64,000 bases of DNA from DASVXQ01 sp046727955 (GCA_046727955.1 JBKPDO010000216.1:1-64000); one strand, 5' to 3'; counted from the stretch's first letter, positions 32,062 through 40,590 are shown. Notes: generated by a model from the letters alone, not told the origin. Made by a program: numbers and translations.

Positions 32062-33579
32062 TCAGGGCGCGTGCAGATCCAGTTGGTACAGCGAGCCCGA
32101 CTCCCAGCGGCCGAGTTCCTGTGGCCGGCTGCCGGGCACGGGGATGGGACCCGGTACGAAGGTTGCGAGCACACCCTGGAGAGTCTGCCCTTCCGCCCGG
32201 TCGACCACGACGTAGAGCCGGCGGCTCCGGAGCAGGCCCGAGCCAGGGTGGGCCATGAAACGGTCAGGCGGGATGCCTTCGCGGTCCAGATAGTAGGCGA
32301 GTGGCTCGTTGGCGGGGAGCGCCGCCACGATCGCATCGCCGTGACCGAGCCGGTCGCGCAGGATTGCCGCCATCGGAGCCGCGGCGCGCAGAGTGCCGGT
32401 CTCCGGTGAGCGCAGCACTCCGCGCGACGCAACGGTCGTGACCGCCAGTGCGGCGAGCAGCGCCGCGGCCGCGAGCGGCGCCCCAAGGGCTCTGCCGCGG
32501 CGTGGCAGCAGCACGGCCAGGCCGGCTGCGGCGGTGCCGAACGTCATCGGGAACAGGAACAGCCATACCCTGGTGAACGGTATGACCCGCTGGACCAGCA
32601 CGAGCCCGGCACACCAGACCAGGGTGACTGGCAGCAGCGGCACTTGCTGGGCGCCAAGACGTCGGTGACGAGCTAGGCCGAGGGCCACACCGGCGAGCAG
32701 GAGGAGGACCAAGGCTTGGGGTGCGTCCCGTATGGCCAGGTGCCAGGTTGCGGTGAGCGAGCTGGGCAGGCGATGGAACAGCTCTTGTCGGCCAAGCGGC
32801 GCGACGAACCGGTTGCCGACCACCGCGTGCACGCCCCAGCCGCGCAGCACTGGCAGGTACAACACGACGGTGAGACCACCTGCTGCGACGAGCGTGAGCG
32901 CGAGTCCTAGAAGGAAGCGCGCTCTGCCGCAGGGCGGGCGCCGGACGAGTGTCTCCAGACCGAGCCAGGCTGTGACCGCGCCGACCGAGAACAGCGCCGC
33001 GGGGATGGTCCACAGACCCAGCGCGATGAGGATGGCGAAGCCCGCCCACCCGAGCGGCGTGGCACGGCGGAGCAGGGCTGTGCCGACACCGACCAGGAGC
33101 GCGCAATCAAGCGCCACGAGCACGTAGCCGCGGGCGTTGGTGGAGAACTCGACCAGCGGCGAGGAGCCGGCAACCAGCCCGGCGGTGAGCATGCCCGCCG
33201 CCCCCGGGTACATCCCGCGGACGGCCCACCACCAAGCGGGCACGAGCGCGACGCCAGCGGTATAGGCAGGCAGCCGTATGGACCATGGGTGGTTGCCGAG
33301 CACCGTAGTGGTCGCATGGACCAGCAGCGTGTGGAACAGGTGGTTGTTCGGATAATCGTAGCGGGCGAGTCCCTTCGCGAGTGGCTGCGAAGCGTACGCC
33401 AGATAGGTGAACGCCTCGTCGTAGCGCATGGGCTGGGACAGATAGCGAGCTCGAAGCGCCACGCCCGCCAGTGTCAGCAACGCCACGACCGCCAGCTCCG
33501 CCTGATCGGGGCCTGCGTGACGATCACGTTGCGTCACCGCTGCGTCGAACGCTTCACGCAGCTCACGCGCTGCGCTCAT
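32062..33579 (-). CDS. GT39/ArnT-like membrane glycosyltransferase
   Basis: A 505-residue protein from ATG 33579. About ten hydrophobic segments. MRYDEAFTYLAYAS after the first helix is the DE motif of GT-C enzymes (first external loop). YDYPNNHLFHTLL follows, as in ArnT/PMT-like mannosyltransferases. The C-terminal 130 residues are a soluble domain (LPANEPLAYYLDREGIPPDR). It probably transfers a sugar from a polyprenyl-phosphate donor outside the membrane. No sugar genes lie near it. It stands alone between intergenic stretches. Confidence 0.75.
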   Translation of the reverse strand: MSAARELREAFDAAVTQRDRHAGPDQAELAVVALLTLAGVALRARYLSQPMRYDEAFTYLAYASQPLAKGLARYDYPNNHLFHTLLVHATTTVLGNHPWSIRLPAYTAGVALVPAWWWAVRGMYPGAAGMLTAGLVAGSSPLVEFSTNARGYVLVALDCALLVGVGTALLRRATPLGWAGFAILIALGLWTIPAALFSVGAVTAWLGLETLVRRPPCGRARFLLGLALTLVAAGGLTVVLYLPVLRGWGVHAVVGNRFVAPLGRQELFHRLPSSLTATWHLAIRDAPQALVLLLLAGVALGLARHRRLGAQQVPLLPVTLVWCAGLVLVQRVIPFTRVWLFLFPMTFGTAAAGLAVLLPRRGRALGAPLAAAALLAALAVTTVASRGVLRSPETGTLRAAAPMAAILRDRLGHGDAIVAALPANEPLAYYLDREGIPPDRFMAHPGSGLLRSRRLYVVVDRAEGQTLQGVLATFVPGPIPVPGSRPQELGRWESGSLYQLDLHAP

Positions 33580-33835
33580 GCCTACCGTCCGTCACTGTCC
33601 AGGTCTCCTCGGTCGCTGCCTCCACGCCAGCCGTACGTCTGGCATGCGGGACCCGACAAGGTAAACAGATGGGCGCGAGACAGGCGCGGCTTGTGGGGCG
33701 GCGGCTGACGCTCAGGAGGTAGACAGGCCAGACCGAAGGGGACTCGAGTCCTTTGGCCCGAGGGTCGAATCCCTCCCCGCCATCAAGGCAACAGGGGGCC
33801 CCCGGTTCACGGGAGCCCCTGTGCTGTGCGAGGGA
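33580..33835. other. Intergenic region with degenerate tRNA 3' end
   Basis: A 256-bp stretch without a gene. Its right part holds the tRNA-like remnant annotated at 33760-33785. A GGGGGCCCC-rich inverted stretch follows (about 33791-33823, CAGGGGGCCCCCGG), near the stop of the next minus-strand gene. Confidence 0.4.
33760..33785 (+). repeat. Degenerate copy of the tRNA-fMet 3' end (possible att scar)
   Basis: GAGGGTCGAATCCCTCCCCG and the CCATCA after it match GAGGGTTCAAATCCCTCCCC and CGCCACCA of the tRNA at 27027-27054, with two small gaps and a few substitutions. The 5' half of a tRNA is not found, so it is not a working tRNA. Such 3'-end copies are typical att sites left by integration. 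Confidence 0.45.
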
Positions 33836-34111
33836 TCAGCAGGCCCACTGGTCGTGGCGGAGCTGGTAGGCGAAGTGGGCGACGGCGGCGCGGCGGCGCG
33901 CGGAGTCGGCCCGCCGGCAGATGGTGGCGTAGGCGGCGAGCACGGCGCCGAGGCGGGTGTCGTCGCCGGTCCTGGCGGCCGGGTTCTCGCTCTCGAGGGC
34001 GTTGCATACGCGCTTGCCCAGCTCGATGCGCTCGACCGCGGGCGTGACCGCAGGCGTCGTCGTTTCCCGTGCCGGCTCCAGCTCGCCCCGGGAGCGTTGC
34101 ATGGTGATCAT
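33836..34111 (-). CDS. Small hypothetical protein
   Basis: A 91-residue protein from ATG 34111, with overlapping ATG options (MITMQRS). The C-terminal half is helical (LGAVLAAYATICRRADSARR) and ends WAC. It is divergent from the MocR gene and shares its 142-bp promoter region. It is not recognised, but the coding bias looks real. Confidence 0.5.
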   Translation of the reverse strand: MITMQRSRGELEPARETTTPAVTPAVERIELGKRVCNALESENPAARTGDDTRLGAVLAAYATICRRADSARRRAAVAHFAYQLRHDQWAC

Positions 34112-34253
34112 CGCGCTTCCTCCTCGGGCCGGCGCGAGACGCTGCCGAGTGGCCGACCCGGGAAGAGGATCGCGCGGGCCCCTAACCGATCGCTCACGAG
34201 GTTACGTTCTAGAATGAAACGCTGGCGATTCAGGGACTCGAGAGTGAGGTCGA

Positions 34254-35570
34254 GTGGGTCCACGTGGCATCGCCGGGTCGACCGCGACCCAGATCGCCGC
34301 GAGCGTCGAGCTGGCCGTGCGGCAGGGGCGGCTGGGGCCGGGGGAGCGGCTGCCGACCATCCGCAGGCTGGCAGGCGAGCTGGGCGTCAGCCCGGCCACG
34401 GTGGCGGCCGCCTACGCGCGACTGCGCACCAGGGGGATGGTGACGGCGCGGGGGCGCGGCGGCACGGTGGTTGCCTCGCGCCCGCCGCTGCCGCTGCAGC
34501 AGGCGGCGCCGCCTCCCGGCGTCCGCGACCTGACCAGCGGCTACGGTGACCCGGCCCTGCTGCCGCCGCTGGAGGAGGCGCTCGCCCGTGTGGACCGGCG
34601 CCACCACCTGTACGGCGAGGACCCGGTGCTGCCCGACCTCGCCGGCCTGGCGGCTGGGCTGCTGCGCTCCGAGGGCGTCCCGGCCGGCCCGCTGGCGGTG
34701 GTCAGCGGGGCGCTCGACGGGGTCGAGCGCATCATCCAGGCGCACCTGCGGCCCGGCGACCGGGTGGCGCTGGAGGACCCCGGCTACCCACCCACGCTGG
34801 ACCTGGTGCGAGCGCTCGGTCTCGAGACCGAGCCGGTCCCCGTCGACGACGACGGCCTCGACCCGGCCGCGCTCGACGCGGCCCTCGGGCGTGGTGCGGC
34901 GGCGGTGATCGCTTCGCTCCGCGCCCAGAACCCGACCGGCGCGGCCGTGAGCAGCCACCGCCTGAACGCGCTACGCGAGGTGCTCGACCAGCATCCGGAC
35001 GCGCTGCTGGTCACCGACGACCACGCCGGGCCCGTGGCCGGGCCGCCGGGAGCCACCCTCGCCGCTCCCGGACGCCTCCGCTGGGCGCACGTGCTGTCGG
35101 TCTCCAAGTGGCTCGGGCCCGACCTGCGCGTGGCGGTGCTCGCCGGGGACACCACCACGGTGGCGAGAGTGCAGGGCCGCCAGCTCCTAGGTCCCGGCTG
35201 GGTGAGCCACGTGCTGCAGGGCCTGGTGGTGGCGCTGTGGTCGGCGCCGGGCACGCCGGCGCTGCTGGAGCGGGCACGGCAGACCTACGCCCACCGTCGC
35301 GGGGCGCTGCTGGAGGCCCTGGCCACCCGCGGCATCGCCGCGCACGGGCGCTCCGGCATGAACCTGTGGGTGCCGGTCGCCGGCGAGAGTGGGGTGGTGC
35401 AGCAGCTGCTCGCCGCCGGCTGGGCGGTCCGCGCCGGCGAGCCCTTCCGCCTGCGCAGCGGCCCGGGCGTACGGGTGACGGCCTCGACTCTCGAGCCCGA
35501 CGAGGCCGAGCGGCTCGCCGACGATCTCGGCGCCGCGCTGGCGCCGCGGCGCCGAACCCAGCTCGCCTGA
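34254..35570 (+). CDS. MocR/PdxR-type GntR regulator with aminotransferase domain
   Basis: A 438-residue protein, GTG 34254. Residues 5-70 are a GntR winged helix (ERLPTIRRLAGELGVSPATV). From about residue 85 it is a class I aminotransferase-like domain: GALDGVERIIQAHLRPGDRV, LEDPGYPPTLDL, RAQNPTGAAV and the PLP lysine in SVSKWLGPDLRVAVLAG. Both halves look complete. MocR proteins commonly sense PLP or amino-acid derivatives and control adjacent genes. The divergent 33836 gene is a possible target. Confidence 0.85.
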   Translation: MGPRGIAGSTATQIAASVELAVRQGRLGPGERLPTIRRLAGELGVSPATVAAAYARLRTRGMVTARGRGGTVVASRPPLPLQQAAPPPGVRDLTSGYGDPALLPPLEEALARVDRRHHLYGEDPVLPDLAGLAAGLLRSEGVPAGPLAVVSGALDGVERIIQAHLRPGDRVALEDPGYPPTLDLVRALGLETEPVPVDDDGLDPAALDAALGRGAAAVIASLRAQNPTGAAVSSHRLNALREVLDQHPDALLVTDDHAGPVAGPPGATLAAPGRLRWAHVLSVSKWLGPDLRVAVLAGDTTTVARVQGRQLLGPGWVSHVLQGLVVALWSAPGTPALLERARQTYAHRRGALLEALATRGIAAHGRSGMNLWVPVAGESGVVQQLLAAGWAVRAGEPFRLRSGPGVRVTASTLEPDEAERLADDLGAALAPRRRTQLA

Positions 35571-35703
35571 CCCCGCCGGCTCCCCATCACACGCTTTCCG
35601 TCGGCGTTTATCCCTTTCGCGCAGCGGGCACGCATATTGACACGGGTGGCCGGGCCCGCTGCGGCGCCCCGGGCCGTCCACAGAGCGAGTCAAGGAGCTG
35701 AAG

Positions 35704-36036
35704 ATGATCGCCAACGTCATCGCCCTGCTGCTCATGGGGCTCATCGTCGGCGTGGTGGCCAAGTTCCTGGTGCCTGGGCGCGATCCGGGCGGCGTGGTGA
35801 TCACTGCGATCATCGGCGTGGCCGGCGCCCTGCTCGGCGGCTTCCTTGCGACCGAGGTCCTCAACCGGTCAGGCACCATCGGCTTCAACCTCTACACCTT
35901 CGTGGTCGGCGTCGTGGGCGCCGTGATCCTGCTGCTGCTGTATCACGGCCTCAACGGGAACCTGCGCCGGCGCGGCGTGTACCGCTCCCGCGCGCGCTCC
36001 ACAAGCCGTTACCGGCGCCGCCGCCGACTGATCTGA
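35704..36036 (+). CDS. GlsB/YeaQ/YmgE family small membrane protein
   Basis: A 110-residue protein with AAGGAG 6 bases before ATG 35704. Three hydrophobic segments with the family pattern: VIALLLMGLIVGVVAKFLVP, PGGVVITAIIGVAGALLGGF and LYTFVVGVVGAVILLLLYH. A basic tail (YRRRRRLI) extends beyond the usual length of about 85. Called transglycosylase-associated; often stress-induced and of unknown activity. Confidence 0.85.
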   Translation: MIANVIALLLMGLIVGVVAKFLVPGRDPGGVVITAIIGVAGALLGGFLATEVLNRSGTIGFNLYTFVVGVVGAVILLLLYHGLNGNLRRRGVYRSRARSTSRYRRRRRLI

Positions 36037-36053
36037 CGGGCGCCCGGAGAGGC

Positions 36054-36101
36054 GCTCCACGCGGAGGCCGCTCCACGCGGAGGCCGCTCCACGCGGAGGC
36101 C
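36054..36101. repeat. Three tandem copies of a 16-bp unit
   Basis: GCTCCACGCGGAGGCC repeats three times exactly, 36054-36069, 36070-36085 and 36086-36101. The unit holds a near-palindrome (CTCCACGCGGAG), so the array could fold into alternative hairpins. It sits between the GlsB-like gene and the molybdoenzyme promoter. Confidence 0.8.
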
Positions 36102-36157
36102 GCGCCGCCCACCCGGCGCCACGCACAAGTGGGCCTGGGCGACTACCGTGTGCTCGT

Positions 36158-37735
36158 ATGGTGGGTAAGCCGCGCGCCTCCGAGGCCTTCGTGGCCGGCA
36201 TGGCAGCCATGCTCCTGGCCGTCGCCGTGCTCGGCGCGGCCCACCTGGTACAGGCCGGCGTGCCATTCCCGCCCCTCGGCCTGGCGCAGCGCCTTCTCGA
36301 GCTGGTGCCGGGCCCGGTGGCGGTCTTCTTCATAGAGCATCTCGGGCACTGGGCGCTGCGACTGTTCGCCGGCGGCTTCACGGTCGGCAGCGTGCTCGCC
36401 GGCGGGCTCGTCGGGCTCCTGGTCGTCAGGCGCCCGCCGGCGCAGTGGCAGATCACCACTTGGGTCTCGGCGGCTGTGCTGGCGGCGATCGCGCTCGGCG
36501 GTTACCACTCCGCGCCGGGAGCGCCGTCGCTCACCACCTACGGTGCGCTGGTGGCGCTCGCCGCCGTCGTGTTCGCCCTGTCGCTGGGGCGGGCGCTCGA
36601 CCGCCTGTGGCGGCAGGACGCCGTGCCCCCGCGGGCTCGTGGCCTCGGCCGCACCCGCCGAGAGGTGCTGCGGGCCGGGCTGGGCGCGGTGGGCCTGCTC
36701 GCCGCCGGGCTGGTGCTGCACCAGCTCACCGGCGGTCTCGGCGACCGCGGCGGCAAGCCGCTGGTGCGGCCAGCGGGCGCCGGCCCGCTCCGTCGCGTCG
36801 CGCCGCCGCCGGAGAGCGCGGGGGACCGCGCCTTCCAGGCGATCCCGGGCCTGACCCCGGAGATCACCCGCAACAGCCGCCACTACGTGGTCGACCAGTC
36901 GATCATCGACCCGGACGTGGACCCGGCCTCCTGGCACCTGCGCATCGACGGGCTGGTGGCCAGGCCGCTGACGCTTGGTTACGAAGAGCTGCTCGCGCTG
37001 CCGGCGATCGAGCAGTACGTGACCATGCAATGCATCTCCAACCCGGTCGGCGGCAACCTGGTGAGCACCGCCAAGTGGACCGGCGTGCCGCTCCCCGCCC
37101 TGCTGCAGCGGGCCGGCGGGGTGGGTGACCGGGCGGTCCGCGTGGTGTTCCACGCCGTCGGCGGCTACACCGACTCCCTGCTGATGGCCATGGCGCTGGA
37201 CAAGGCCACGATCGTCGCGTATGGCATGAATGACAGCACCCTCCCGCGCGCCCACGGCTACCCGGTCCGCATCATCGCCCCCGGCATCTACGGCATGAAG
37301 AGCGTCAAGTGGCTCCAGCGCATCGAGGTGGTCGACTACGACTACCGCGGCTACTGGGAGCGCTCGGCCGGCTGGGACAATGTCGCCGTCATCAAGACCG
37401 CCAGCCGCATCGACGTCCCCCAGGAGCTGGCGGCGGTGAAGGGCCAAGCAACGGTCGCGGGGCTGGCCTGGGCGGGGGAGCGCGGCATCCGCAGCGTCGA
37501 GGTCTCCTTCGACGACGGAAGGAGCTGGGCGCCGGCGACGCTGCGCCGGGAGCTGGCGCGTGCCACTTGGCGGCAGTGGCGCCTGCCGTGGACCCCGAGC
37601 GCCACGGGCAGGACCACGATCCAGGTCCGCGCCGTCGACGGCCTCGGCAGGCCGCAAATCGCCACGCCGGCGCCGCCGAGCCCCGCCGGCGCGACGGGCT
37701 ATGACCAGGTCCAGCTGGTCGTCGGCGGCACCTGA
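36158..37735 (+). CDS. Membrane-bound molybdopterin oxidoreductase (sulfite oxidase/YedY fold)
   Basis: A 525-residue protein from ATG 36158. The first 210 residues hold five hydrophobic segments (FVAGMAAMLLAVAVLGAAHL and others). The sulfite-oxidase fold follows from about residue 235: SWHLRIDGLVARPLTLGYEE, then QYVTMQCISNPVGGNLVSTA with the Mo-ligand Cys, and PLRIIAPG-type PVRIIAPGIYGMKSVKWLQR. The C-terminal 100 residues form an Ig-like dimerisation domain (GIRSVEVSFDDGRSW). It probably reduces or oxidises S/N-oxides at the membrane. No partner haem subunit is nearby. Confidence 0.85.
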   Translation: MVGKPRASEAFVAGMAAMLLAVAVLGAAHLVQAGVPFPPLGLAQRLLELVPGPVAVFFIEHLGHWALRLFAGGFTVGSVLAGGLVGLLVVRRPPAQWQITTWVSAAVLAAIALGGYHSAPGAPSLTTYGALVALAAVVFALSLGRALDRLWRQDAVPPRARGLGRTRREVLRAGLGAVGLLAAGLVLHQLTGGLGDRGGKPLVRPAGAGPLRRVAPPPESAGDRAFQAIPGLTPEITRNSRHYVVDQSIIDPDVDPASWHLRIDGLVARPLTLGYEELLALPAIEQYVTMQCISNPVGGNLVSTAKWTGVPLPALLQRAGGVGDRAVRVVFHAVGGYTDSLLMAMALDKATIVAYGMNDSTLPRAHGYPVRIIAPGIYGMKSVKWLQRIEVVDYDYRGYWERSAGWDNVAVIKTASRIDVPQELAAVKGQATVAGLAWAGERGIRSVEVSFDDGRSWAPATLRRELARATWRQWRLPWTPSATGRTTIQVRAVDGLGRPQIATPAPPSPAGATGYDQVQLVVGGT

Positions 37736-37886
37736 GCAGGGGCTTCGCGCTGGAGCGGGAATGCACGGGCCCATTCGGCTGTTGCTAACTTGGAACGTCC
37801 CCAATTTCCACTGAGGTCACCGCTTGCAAGTTTCTGCGTATCCAGAGGCCGGGGTTGTCCACCGGGACCCGACCCACCGGGGCACC

Positions 37887-37940
37887 CCCTCGGGGTTCCC
37901 CGGACCCCTCCGGCCCTCGGGGTTCCCCGGACCCCTCCGG
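37887..37940. repeat. Perfect 27-bp tandem direct repeat
   Basis: The two copies 37887-37913 and 37914-37940 are identical (CCCTCGGGGTTCCCCGGACC and seven more bases). The unit contains GGGGTTCCCC, a palindrome. It lies in the leader of the SigH-type gene. Confidence 0.8.
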
Positions 37941-38072
37941 GCATGGCCCTGCTATCCTGCGCAGGAGTGGGCGCCCGACCGGCGTCAGCCACTACGTCAT
38001 CGACCTCCTAGCTCGCCGGTCCGGGCGGTGGCGTTGCCGTTGTCACAGCTGGACCGACTGGAAGGACCCTGG

Positions 38073-38744
38073 TTGAGACCAACAACTGGAGAGGTCGGCC
38101 AGCAGGAGAGCCGGCCGCCTGACCAGTCCAGCTCCAGCCGCGCTCCCGCCGAGGAGACTCCGGAGGAGCGCCAGCGTCGCTTCGTCGAATCCGCGATCCC
38201 GCTGCTCGATACCATCTACGCGGGCGCCCTGCGCCTGACCCGGAACCCGGCCGACGCCGAGGACCTCGTCCAGGAGACCTTCCTGCGCGCCTACAACGCG
38301 TTCCACCAGTTCGAGCCGGGAACCAACCTGAAGGCGTGGCTGTACCGGATCCTCACCAACGCCTACATCAACACCTACCGGAAGCAACAGCGCGAGCCAC
38401 AGTCGGTGTCGACCGACGACGTCGACGATTTCTCGCTCTACCAGCGCATCGCCAATGCCAACGCCGGGTCGGAGTCGCCGGAGGAGACGCTGCTTGAGCG
38501 CATCCCCGAGGAGGAGGTGCGTCAGGCGCTCGACTCGCTGCCCGAGCAGTTCCGGATGGCCGTGCTGCTGGCCGACGTCGAAGGCTTCTCCTACAAGGAG
38601 ATCGCGGACATCATGGGGACCTCGATCGGCACCGTGATGTCCCGCCTGCACCGGGGGCGGCGGCAGCTTCAAAAGAGGCTGTGGGAGTTCGCCGCCGAGC
38701 GGGGGTTGCTCGAGGAGGGACAGGAATGGGTTCGCCCGAAGTAG
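38073..38744 (+). CDS. sigH: SigH/SigR-type ECF sigma factor
   Basis: A 223-residue protein. TTG 38073 was chosen because GGAAGGA lies 6 bases before it; a longer frame is open to 37824. Region 2: LLDTIYAGALRLTRNPADAE, then DLVQETFLRAYNAFHQFEPG and LKAWLYRILTNAYINTYRKQ. Region 4: LPEQFRMAVLLADVEGFSYK and EIADIMGTSIGTVMSRLHRG. The sequence matches actinobacterial SigH/SigR, which controls the disulphide-stress response. The anti-sigma gene overlaps its 3' end. Confidence 0.9.
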   Translation: MRPTTGEVGQQESRPPDQSSSSRAPAEETPEERQRRFVESAIPLLDTIYAGALRLTRNPADAEDLVQETFLRAYNAFHQFEPGTNLKAWLYRILTNAYINTYRKQQREPQSVSTDDVDDFSLYQRIANANAGSESPEETLLERIPEEEVRQALDSLPEQFRMAVLLADVEGFSYKEIADIMGTSIGTVMSRLHRGRRQLQKRLWEFAAERGLLEEGQEWVRPK

Positions 38745-39001
38745 ACGGTTGCGACTGCGACGGGGTGCGGCGCCACCTCTGGCTCTACCTCGACAAAGAG
38801 AGCGACCAGCCGACCTGTGCCGAGCTCGAGGCGCACCTCGAGGACTGCGAGTACTGCCGGCGCATGGTCGAGTTCGACCAGCGCTTCAAGCAGCTCGTGC
38901 GCCGTTGCGCCGACGCCGAGCCGATCTCGCCCTCCGTGGTCGAGACCCTCCGGTCCCGGGTGGAGGCGGTCATCCGGATCCGTCAGGCTCGCTCGACCTG
39001 A
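38726..39001 (+). CDS. rsrA: RsrA-like zinc anti-sigma factor (mycothiol-system type)
   Basis: A 91-residue protein from ATG 38726, inside the last 19 bases of sigH and preceded by GAGGGACAGGA. The ZAS signature is EAHLEDCEYCRR (HxxxCxxC) with upstream Cys pairs (GCDCDG and PTC). The redox-sensitive Cys set of RsrA would release SigH on disulphide stress. The MshC-like gene in the window shows that mycothiol is probably made. Confidence 0.85.
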   Translation: MGSPEVDGCDCDGVRRHLWLYLDKESDQPTCAELEAHLEDCEYCRRMVEFDQRFKQLVRRCADAEPISPSVVETLRSRVEAVIRIRQARST

Positions 39002-39129
39002 TCCCGGCGGCCCGCTCTCGCCCCGGGCTCCCGTCCTTTTGACCCCTTTTTGATGCGCGCCCGCGTATAGATGTGGCGAGGATGGGGGAATCGTCTCCAT
39101 GATTGCCCGGTTCCTCGTGACATGCGGGT

Positions 39130-39147
39130 CCCATCGTCGACGATGGG
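39130..39147. promoter_or_regulatory. Perfect 18-bp palindrome
   Basis: CCCATCGTCGACGATGGG is fully self-complementary. It overlaps the first possible start codon of the small Cys-rich gene, so it could be an operator or a small RNA hairpin. Confidence 0.5.
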
Positions 39148-39361
39148 AAGGACGGTGAAACACTCGATGCGGTCGGAGAACGTGAAAGGCCACCGGCCAG
39201 GGAACGATCCGCCCCCCTCCAAGGTGGAGCGGGTCGGTCGCGTATGCCGGGAGCCTGAATGCGACACCAGGCTGTCGATGTACAACAAGAGCGGCTTCTG
39301 CTGGCAGCACCAGCCGCTAGTCTTCCCGAACTACCGTGGCAAGCGCCTCGCGAGCTCGTAG
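39143..39361 (+). CDS. Small zinc-binding-like protein (CxxxxC...CxxH)
   Basis: A 72-residue protein. ATG 39143 falls within the palindrome; GTG 39155 after GGAAGGA or ATG 39170 are also possible. GRVCREPECDTRLSMYNKSG and FCWQHQP form a C-x4-C...C-x2-H pattern seen in small actinobacterial proteins, likely a zinc knuckle. The stop lies in the loop of the hairpin 39336-39380. Function unknown. Confidence 0.6.
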   Translation: MGRTVKHSMRSENVKGHRPGNDPPPSKVERVGRVCREPECDTRLSMYNKSGFCWQHQPLVFPNYRGKRLASS

Positions 39362-39380
39362 CTCGCGAGGCGCTTGCCAC
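39336..39380 (+). terminator. Perfect 21-bp hairpin over the stop codon
   Basis: Arms 39336-39356 and 39360-39380 are exact complements (GTGGCAAGCGCCTCGCGAGC and partner) with a 3-base loop CGT. The TAG stop of the small gene begins in the loop. It is very strong and probably ends transcription. It lacks a T-tract. Confidence 0.6.
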
Positions 39381-39486
39381 ACGGGGGCGCCAGCGCCCCC
39401 CGCATTCCCCCCAATGAGGTGCGACTTCGCCGCGTTGAAATGCATTGAAGCCCGGGGCGTTAGCCCGGACCTCTTCAGGGGGGTTT

Positions 39487-39510
39487 GCGGGGGGCGCCAG
39501 TGCCCCCCGC
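39487..39510 (-). terminator. Terminator hairpin of sodN
   Basis: GCGGGGGGC and GCCCCCCGC pair around GCCAGT, 12 bases beyond the sodN stop on the minus strand. A related C/G hairpin (GGGGGCGCCAGCGCCCCC) lies near 39384. Confidence 0.6.
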
Positions 39511-39521
39511 ATCGAAGTCCG

Positions 39522-39932
39522 TCAGGACTTCGTCTTCTGGAAGATGCCGTCGATCTCGCCGATCAGGTCCAGCAGCTTCTGGGCGTCGGCGGGGTCCACC
39601 GAGTGCTTGGCCTCGCCCGCCTGCTTGGTCGCGCGCCAGAACAGGTCGTGCAGGTTCGGGAACTGCTCGAGGTGCTGTGGCTTGAAGTAGTCGGTCCACA
39701 GGACCCAGAGATGGTGCTTGACCAGCTCGCCGCGCTGCTCCTTGATGATGATGGCGCGTTCGCGGTAGACCGGGTCGTCGCTGGCATGGTACTTCTCGAT
39801 GATCTTGGCAACCGACTCGGCCTCGATCCGGGCTTGAGCCGGGTCGTACACGCCGCACGGCAGGTCGCAGTGGGCGTATACGACTCGGTCCGGTGACAGC
39901 CATGCGGTCAAGCGCTTGACCATCATTGGCAT
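39522..39932 (-). CDS. sodN: Nickel superoxide dismutase
   Basis: A 136-residue precursor. ATG 39932 was chosen because GAAAGGGAC precedes it. HCDLPCGVYDPAQARIEAES is the Ni-binding hook, where His1, Cys2 and Cys6 of the mature enzyme ligate nickel. It follows a short pro-sequence ending VVYA, which must be cleaved off. The helical rest (FPNLHDLFWRATKQAGEAKH) matches the family. The divergent S26 protease gene 79 bp away is the expected maturation enzyme. Confidence 0.95.
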   Translation of the reverse strand: MPMMVKRLTAWLSPDRVVYAHCDLPCGVYDPAQARIEAESVAKIIEKYHASDDPVYRERAIIIKEQRGELVKHHLWVLWTDYFKPQHLEQFPNLHDLFWRATKQAGEAKHSVDPADAQKLLDLIGEIDGIFQKTKS

Positions 39933-40011
39933 CGTCCCTTTCCGTTCTCGGCGTGTGGGCGCGTTCGACGGTACCACCGCGTCCCGCGGCCCGGCACGGC
40001 ATCATCTGCAC

Positions 40012-40590
40012 ATGAGTTTTCACATGAGGTCGAACGTGAGGGCAGGAACGCGCCGGGCCGCGTGGTGGATCGGGGGGGTCGCGGGAGCCGGACTGGCGCT
40101 CGCGGTCGGCCTGGCCGGGCGCACTCTCCGGCGCGCCCGGCTGGAGCCGATGCTGGTGCGCGGGGAGAGCATGCGCCCGACGCTGGTGCCCGGGCAGCGG
40201 ATCGCGGTGGGGCCGCTGGCCGAGCCGCCGGGTCGCGGCATGGTCGTGGTGGTGCGCCGGCCCGACCGCGAGGGGCTCGAGGTCGTCAAGCGCGTGGTAG
40301 GGCTCCCGGGGGAGCGGGTGCGCCTGGTCACCGGCCGGCTCGAGGTGGACGGCCGTGAGGTCCCAGAGCCCTATCTCGCCCGCGGCGCTGCCGCGGCACG
40401 GCAGCCTGCGGCGGCGGGCGCCGTCGAGCTGGACGTGCTGCTCGGCGAGGCCGAGTATCTGGTGCTGGGCGACCACCGGGACGCCAGCAGCGACGGCCGT
40501 GCCTTCGGCCCGGTCCGCGCCTCCGACCTCGTTGGCTCCGTGCGCTTCGCCTACTGGCCCCCACGCCGCCTGGCACCGACTTGCGAGTAA
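40012..40590 (+). CDS. sodX: SodX-type signal peptidase for Ni-SOD maturation
   Basis: A 192-residue S26 peptidase from ATG 40012 (ATG 40024 also possible). One N-terminal helix (WWIGGVAGAGLALAVGLAG). Catalytic Ser is in VRGESMRPTLVPG and Lys in VVKRVVGLPGERV. LGDHRDASSDGRAFGPV is the C-terminal box. It is divergent from sodN, sharing a 79-bp control region, as in streptomycetes. Confidence 0.9.
   Translation: MSFHMRSNVRAGTRRAAWWIGGVAGAGLALAVGLAGRTLRRARLEPMLVRGESMRPTLVPGQRIAVGPLAEPPGRGMVVVVRRPDREGLEVVKRVVGLPGERVRLVTGRLEVDGREVPEPYLARGAAAARQPAAAGAVELDVLLGEAEYLVLGDHRDASSDGRAFGPVRASDLVGSVRFAYWPPRRLAPTCE

Noticed and set aside
33721..33785. An intact tRNA
   Set aside because: Only a T-arm and acceptor-like 3' end are recognisable, with a six-base T-loop. 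No matching 5' half or anticodon arm could be folded.
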